This document shows positions 6,531 through 10,609 of a DNA stretch of 10,609 bases, piece after piece. Position 1 is the first letter of the stretch; each line of letters starts with the position of its first letter. The position numbers were made by a program, and so were the translations under genes. The notes under the pieces are model-generated. The model saw nothing but the letters and a program-made list of their open reading frames with translations, did not search any database and had not been told where the DNA came from. Source of the stretch: Caldifarciminota bacterium UBA3079 (lineage in GTDB: Bacteria > Hydrothermota > Tepidihabitantia > Tepidihabitantales > Tepidihabitantaceae); contig DFBN01000004.1 of assembly GCA_002366635.1 (NCBI GenBank), positions 1-10,609 of the forward strand, written 5' to 3'.

Positions 6531-7739
6531 ATGAGAAGATTATCATTTGCGTTCCTGATTCTCGTCATCGCCGGTGCGCTGGCAATGGCCGAGATACCGC
6601 TGCGGGCGTACTGGGGAGAGCGGGTGAAGTGGCACAATGCCAGGGATTTGGCATTTGCCGGAATGAACAGATTTGACCCCGGACCTGGCGCAGTATTCTC
6701 CAGCCCGGCACAACTGGGTTTTGTTGACCGTCCCGGGCTTGAACTCAGCTATGGGCTGAAATTCTCTTCTGAGCAGCGGACCAGAACTGTTTATGACCGG
6801 TTCGAGAATACGATTGGCGAAGCGGTTGTAGCTGATAATGCCGGTCTGTCCGGGATTGTTGGGCCTCTGGCCGGAGTGTTTCCGCTTTTCGGAAAGGGAG
6901 CGGTCGCAGCCGGCATTGGGCCGGTGCTCGATTTCTCATACCGGTATTACAAGGAGTTCCGGGATGATTTCTATAATGTCATCGGCGAAGACCGGGTTGA
7001 GCAGACCGGCACTGTTTTCAATGCCGGGCTCGGGTTCGGGTTCCGGCCTTTGAGCCGGCTGAGTCTTGGAGCAAGCGGCGGGTATATGTTCGGTTCAAGA
7101 GAGCTCGAGTCCTGGCAGATTCGAATACCAGATACGAGCTATGAGAGCGAGTTCGGCAAGCCGGCCGGAGTCACTTATGCGGTGGGTATCGCCGGTCAGC
7201 CGATTGACCGGCTTGACCTGGAGTTCGGCTTCACTGGGCCAGTCAAGCTGTCCGGCTGGTATACGCCGTCTGCTGCTCCGCCTGAATTTATTGGCTGCGA
7301 GCAGCATTATCCGTGGCGCGCGGACCTGAATGTTTCATACCAGGTGCCAGGTCCGCTGCCGTCCCGGGTGATGCTCGAAGCCGAGTACCAGCCACGGGTT
7401 AGCGTGGTTACCGGGTGGGGACTCTGGGGTAAGCACCCCGTGACTGAAACCGCCAGCATCCTGAGCGTTCGTGCCGGGGTCGAGCATACAATGCTGAATT
7501 TCTTGAAGCTGCGCTATGGATTCGGTGTTGAGCCGCTACCTTTTGACCCTTCGATTCAACTGGCCGAGGTCGGAGCCGGTGTCGGGTTTGATGCCGGATT
7601 CGGCCGGATTGATATTGGCGGGATGTTCTTCCGGGATGTTATCGGGCCAAGCTATTTCTACGGCTCATTGACCCCAAAAGACCAGACAGTATATGAGACC
7701 AGCGCGGTTTTCGCAGTTACGGTCGAGCATGGGTTCTAA
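6531..7739 (+). CDS. second PorV/FadL-like outer-membrane beta-barrel protein
   Basis: This is a 402-residue exported protein. The start at 6531 is set by AAGGAG 6 nt upstream and by a signal peptide at residues 1-20 (MRRLSFAFLILVIAGALAMA, then EIPLRAYW). After it come DLAFAGMNRFDPGPGAVFSSPAQLGF, a variant of the NPA-type motif found at the N-terminus of FadL/OMPP1 and PorV barrels, and then Gly- and aromatic-rich alternating strands up to a terminal Phe (FAVTVEHGF). Several stretches such as FNAGLGFGFRPLSRLSLGASGGYMFG read as barrel hairpins. Family-level assignment (outer-membrane barrel) is firm; subfamily and substrate are not. The last 11 bp overlap the start of the nucleotidase-like gene, so the two are likely translated together. 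Confidence 0.82.
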   Translation: MRRLSFAFLILVIAGALAMAEIPLRAYWGERVKWHNARDLAFAGMNRFDPGPGAVFSSPAQLGFVDRPGLELSYGLKFSSEQRTRTVYDRFENTIGEAVVADNAGLSGIVGPLAGVFPLFGKGAVAAGIGPVLDFSYRYYKEFRDDFYNVIGEDRVEQTGTVFNAGLGFGFRPLSRLSLGASGGYMFGSRELESWQIRIPDTSYESEFGKPAGVTYAVGIAGQPIDRLDLEFGFTGPVKLSGWYTPSAAPPEFIGCEQHYPWRADLNVSYQVPGPLPSRVMLEAEYQPRVSVVTGWGLWGKHPVTETASILSVRAGVEHTMLNFLKLRYGFGVEPLPFDPSIQLAEVGAGVGFDAGFGRIDIGGMFFRDVIGPSYFYGSLTPKDQTVYETSAVFAVTVEHGF

Positions 7740-9195
7740 GCATATTACCTGGTTGTTCTTGGGTTTGGTCCTGGGCTGCGTGATTGCCCGGGCCCGGGTC
7801 CAGCATTTATATATTGTCCATACCAACGATATTCAGGGTGCATTGCTGCCAAATAAGGCGTTCTGGATGAACCGGGATTTTCCGCCGCCGCTGGCAAATG
7901 CACCCGGTGCATTGACTGTAATCAGGGAATTGAGGGCCGAAGCAGCACAGAAAGGTTATGGTTTTCTGTTGCTGGATGCAGGCGATGCATTCAGGGGCAA
8001 GACGCCTGGCGAGTTGAGCAGCAGCCAGGCTGTCGTGGATTATTTTAACCGGGCCGGGTATGATGCGATTGAACTCGGGCAATATGATTGTCTGTCCGAT
8101 ACCAATTCCGGCATGCCGTGGATATGTTCTAATTTGCAGATTGCCGGCAGGAATATCAGGCCGAATCGGTTGTTTGAGCAAAGAGGTATTAAAATCGGCA
8201 TCTTCGGGCTGATAACAAAATATGCCAAAAGCGCAATTAAGGATAAGGATTATGATGCTGTTGCCAGTGACCAAATCGCAAAGCTGCGCAGGCAAGGTGC
8301 AGATATTATTGTCGGGTTGACCAGTATCGGATACAGAAACGACAAGCGACTGGCCGATGATGTGGCTGGTGTTGATATTATTATTGGTGGTTATAGCCGG
8401 ACCGGCGTCGAGCCGCCTTATGAATCGCCAAAGAACCATACGATTGTCTGCCAGGCATATAGCAGATTGAGTGCGATAGGTTTTCTTGATTTGGTTGTGG
8501 ATACCGATACCCGGCATATTATCGGTTATGAGGGGCATTTAATAAACCTGTATGGAGAAGAGATTCCCAAGGACCCGGCATACATGCGGTACCTTGATTC
8601 ACTTAAGGCAAAGAAGGAAAAGGGCTTTGATAAAGTCATCGGCAAAAGCGTGCGAGAATTGGTGCGTTGCGAAGACAGGGAATCACCGGTTGGAAATCTG
8701 GTCACCGATGCGATGCGGGAATTCACCGGTGCGGATATTGCTTTGCACAATTCAGACGGAATCACTGCGGATATTCCTTGTGGGGAGATTACTTACCGTG
8801 ATATTTACAATCTGGCTCGTTTCGGCAATACAGTCGTCACCGGCGAATACGCTGGCCGTCAGGTTCGGGAAATGCTTGAAGTTTCAGTAAGCAGTAATCG
8901 AATACTCCAGGTTTCCGGGCTGAAGATGGGTTATGCAAAGAAGAGGCCTTTGGGCAGCCGGGTGCTTTCGGTTGTGGTCGGGGGTGAAGCGCTTGAGCCG
9001 GACCGGTTGTATAAAGTTTGTACCAATTCATATCTTGCCACCGGGAAAAGTGGTTTCGGTGTTTTCCAGACCGGCAAGCATATCAGTGACAGCGGTGTGC
9101 TCCTGCGCGATGTTGTTGCCGATTATATCCGCCGCAATTCACCGGTTAATGCCCGCATCCAGGGCCGTATCGTTTTGCAGGATAGTAGGCCCTGA
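7729..9195 (+). CDS. UshA/5'-nucleotidase family protein with most active-site residues replaced (probable pseudoenzyme)
   Basis: The 488-residue length and two-domain layout match the secreted 5'-nucleotidase family. ATG 7729 is preferred because a signal segment follows at once (WLFLGLVLGCVIARA). The N-terminal metallophosphatase-like domain spans about residues 26-265, and the C-terminal 5_nucleotid_C domain about 303-484 (SPVGNLVTDAMREF, ADIALHN, GEITYRDIYNLARFGNT, ILQVSGLKMGY). The core motifs are altered. TND.HG reads TNDIQG (His to Gln36). GNHE reads GQYD (Asn to Gln118, His to Tyr119). The LTH.G motif reads LTSIG (Ser199). GGHSHT reads GGYSRT (Tyr222, Arg224). Only Asp34 and Asp86 of the metal ligands remain. 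In the C-domain, GGIR reads DGIT and GGDGF reads GKSGF. Loss of hydrolysis is therefore expected, while the fold and perhaps ligand binding persist. A lipoprotein signal (VLGC) is possible but weak. It ends the operon. Confidence 0.9.
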   Translation: MGSKHITWLFLGLVLGCVIARARVQHLYIVHTNDIQGALLPNKAFWMNRDFPPPLANAPGALTVIRELRAEAAQKGYGFLLLDAGDAFRGKTPGELSSSQAVVDYFNRAGYDAIELGQYDCLSDTNSGMPWICSNLQIAGRNIRPNRLFEQRGIKIGIFGLITKYAKSAIKDKDYDAVASDQIAKLRRQGADIIVGLTSIGYRNDKRLADDVAGVDIIIGGYSRTGVEPPYESPKNHTIVCQAYSRLSAIGFLDLVVDTDTRHIIGYEGHLINLYGEEIPKDPAYMRYLDSLKAKKEKGFDKVIGKSVRELVRCEDRESPVGNLVTDAMREFTGADIALHNSDGITADIPCGEITYRDIYNLARFGNTVVTGEYAGRQVREMLEVSVSSNRILQVSGLKMGYAKKRPLGSRVLSVVVGGEALEPDRLYKVCTNSYLATGKSGFGVFQTGKHISDSGVLLRDVVADYIRRNSPVNARIQGRIVLQDSRP

Positions 9196-9207
9196 AAAAA
9201 GTTCGGT
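9196..9207. other. 12-bp convergent junction without an obvious terminator
   Basis: The stop of the nucleotidase-like gene (9193-9195) and that of tolB (9208-9210) face each other across 12 bp. CTGAA (9192-9196) and TTCAG (9207-9211) form a 5-bp inverted repeat around an A-rich loop. This is too weak to call a rho-independent terminator, so read-through or factor-dependent termination is likely. Confidence 0.4.
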
Positions 9208-10506
9208 TCAGTGTGACCAGGTGGGAGAAAAAGCGCCTTTGGTCCGGGTTATGCATTTCTGATGGGCACCGTTCCAGTCCATCGTATAAATCTCATAGTG
9301 GCCGCTCCGGTTTGAAGAAAAGGCGATGTGCAGGCCATCCGGAGACCAGATTGGGTCTTCGTTGCTGCCACGGCTGGTGAGTCTCAGATAGGTATCACCC
9401 GTTATATTCGTGGCGCAGACCTGATTCGAGCCATCTGGTTGGCGTTGGACAAATGCGACCATGTCACCGCGTGGAGACCAGGCAGGCGAAGTGTTATAGC
9501 TTCCTTCAAATGTCAGGCGGTGCAGGTCAATCCCATCGGCATTCATAATATAGACCTGTGGTGTTCCGGTCCGGTCAGACACGAAGGCTAGTTGTCTGCC
9601 CGATGGAGACCAAGTCGGGGATATGTCAATTGCATGGCTTGTGGTCAGCCGGCTGAGGTTGTGTCCTTTCGGGTCCATCAAATAGATGTCGGATTGCCCT
9701 CTGAAACTCAAAGATACCGCAATCGTCTTATTGTCCGGTGACCAGGCCGGGGTCGTATTCAATCCTGGCCGTTCACTCAAGGTTTTTCTCTTGCGGGTTT
9801 GGATATCGAGTGTGTATATGTTCAGCGAATGCTTTCCATAAGCGCAATACGCCAGTTTGTTTCCGTCGGGAGAGAAATCCGGGAAGAGTTTTACACCACC
9901 AGAGTTTGTAATAGAAACAAGAGCTGCACCATCGTAGTCTAGGAGAGCTAATTCCTTGCGGCCGTTTCCCAGGCTGCGGGAGAAAGCGATACGGGTGCGG
10001 CTGACACCCTGTTCTCCGGTAAGCAGTTTTATGACATCATCGGCAATTTCGTGTGCAAGCCGGCGCCATTGTTTTCTGAACCTGTAGGGCTTGGTTGCGA
10101 TACGCCGGCATGTGAGAAGGTCATAAAGCCAGATTTGGAGAATGGGTCCGGAACGCTTCCTCGTGAGGTCTCCGCATATGAGCACTTCGGCCCCGGTGGA
10201 GCCCCAGGCTTTCAGGTCCACTTTGTGCATGGCGGTTTCAAATCCGAAGGCCGCGCCGGATTCTGGTTGCTGGAATGTGAAATACAAAGAGAAGCGCAAG
10301 TCTGCTTCGAATACCTGTTGGATTGACTGAAGGATATTGATAGTATCTTTTGGGAATCCTTTCTGGGCTGAGAATTCGGCAATCACCAGGTTGAGTCTTT
10401 GCCGGCCACTGGTTGCGGTTATCCTGAGCCAGAGCTCATCCTGTTGGTTTTGGCCAGATACCAGTGAAATACCCAAGAGTGCCAGCCAGCATATGACTCT
10501 CTTCAT
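9208..10506 (-). CDS. tolB: TolB, periplasmic beta-propeller protein of the Tol-Pal system
   Basis: The protein has 432 residues from the ATG at 10506, the usual TolB length. Residues 1-18 are a signal peptide (MKRVICWLALLGISLVSG). Residues about 25-165 are the TolB N-terminal domain (LNLVIAEF near 38-45, FEADLRFSLYF, GAEVLICGDL, HEIADDVIKLLTGEQG). Residues about 170-432 form the propeller, with five full PxWSPDG-type motifs (FPDFSPDG 208, PAWSPDN 253, PTWSPSG 297, PAWSPRG 341, PIWSPDG 385) and a closing SPTWSH at the C-terminus. TolB works with Pal and the TolQRA energy complex to keep the outer membrane tight during division. No pal gene lies downstream here; the neighbouring gene is convergent. 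A longer frame up to 10584 exists, but it would place the signal peptide internally and would contain the promoter, so the shorter start is favoured. No strong Shine-Dalgarno precedes this ATG. Confidence 0.93.
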   Translation of the reverse strand: MKRVICWLALLGISLVSGQNQQDELWLRITATSGRQRLNLVIAEFSAQKGFPKDTINILQSIQQVFEADLRFSLYFTFQQPESGAAFGFETAMHKVDLKAWGSTGAEVLICGDLTRKRSGPILQIWLYDLLTCRRIATKPYRFRKQWRRLAHEIADDVIKLLTGEQGVSRTRIAFSRSLGNGRKELALLDYDGAALVSITNSGGVKLFPDFSPDGNKLAYCAYGKHSLNIYTLDIQTRKRKTLSERPGLNTTPAWSPDNKTIAVSLSFRGQSDIYLMDPKGHNLSRLTTSHAIDISPTWSPSGRQLAFVSDRTGTPQVYIMNADGIDLHRLTFEGSYNTSPAWSPRGDMVAFVQRQPDGSNQVCATNITGDTYLRLTSRGSNEDPIWSPDGLHIAFSSNRSGHYEIYTMDWNGAHQKCITRTKGAFSPTWSH

Positions 10507-10549
10507 TTCGCTTGTGACAGAGAAAGAATGTATGCGGGCATTGGAGCCG

Positions 10550-10577
10550 ATTATAAAGACTACATGGTTCGGGTCAA
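10550..10577 (-). promoter_or_regulatory. strong sigma70-like promoter for tolB
   Basis: On the minus strand TTGACC (10577-10572) is followed after 16 nt by a perfect TATAAT (10555-10550). Transcription would begin near 10543, giving a leader of about 37 nt before the tolB ATG at 10506. The promoter lies inside the in-frame extension of the tolB frame, which argues that the extension is not coding. Confidence 0.65.
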
Positions 10578-10609
10578 GATGCATTTTCCCTCGAGCAATG
10601 CCTTGATGC

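Noticed and set aside
7768..7788. Lipobox VLGC in the nucleotidase-like protein
   Set aside because: Leu at the -2 position is atypical and a signal peptidase I site (ARA) follows closely, so lipidation is left open and not annotated.
7807..8538. A 243-codon minus-strand frame opposite the nucleotidase-like gene
   Set aside because: The plus frame has clear family motifs throughout this stretch. The minus frame has none and no ribosome binding site.
10560..10607. Possible 3' end of an upstream gene on the minus strand (reading ALLEGKCILTRTM then TAG)
   Set aside because: Only 15 codons are visible and they overlap the tolB promoter. It is plausible as a gene tail but cannot be supported without sequence to the right.

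Overview
The window looks like chromosomal DNA of a diderm bacterium with moderate GC (slightly above 50% by eye). It carries a periplasmic TolB, three outer-membrane beta-barrel proteins that all end in an aromatic residue, and a large secreted SBBP-repeat protein with a FlgD-like C-terminal domain. This mix resembles uncultured phyla such as candidate division WOR-3 (Stahlbacteria) or relatives in the FCB neighbourhood. That placement is a judgement from gene content and is not proven by any marker gene here. No tRNA, rRNA, transposase, integrase or CRISPR array is visible.

Layout. (1) Positions 1-138, minus strand: the 5' end of a secreted-protein gene with a clean ribosome binding site and signal peptide. 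Its frame stops after 34 codons at a C5 run, and reading resumes cleanly in another frame to the window edge. (2) Positions 184-3036, minus strand: a 950-residue exported protein built of about 16 SBBP-type beta-propeller repeats and a C-terminal FlgD-like sorting or anchoring domain. (3) Positions 3037-3285: a divergent intergenic region with back-to-back sigma70-like promoters and, between them, a nested palindrome of the degenerate 'CGCAGAG/TTTGCG' kind. (4) Positions 3286-9195, plus strand: a tight four-gene operon (gaps of 1 and 10 bp, then an 11-bp overlap). It encodes a PorV-like barrel, a protein with two ComEA-like helix-hairpin-helix modules ahead of a large beta-barrel, a second PorV/FadL-like barrel, and a UshA/5'-nucleotidase-family protein whose metal and catalytic residues are mostly replaced. 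(5) Positions 9208-10506, minus strand: tolB, convergent with the operon and preceded by a strong promoter (TTGACC-16-TATAAT).

How the parts may work together. All five full-length gene products and the partial one carry export signals, so the whole window serves the cell envelope. The most unusual unit is the plus-strand operon. It places DNA-binding-type HhH modules on the periplasmic or extracellular side of a barrel, next to two further barrels and a nucleotidase-fold protein that looks catalytically dead. A surface complex that binds or imports DNA or nucleotides is one reading. A secretion or attachment complex with PorV-like shuttle proteins is another. The sequence alone does not decide between them.
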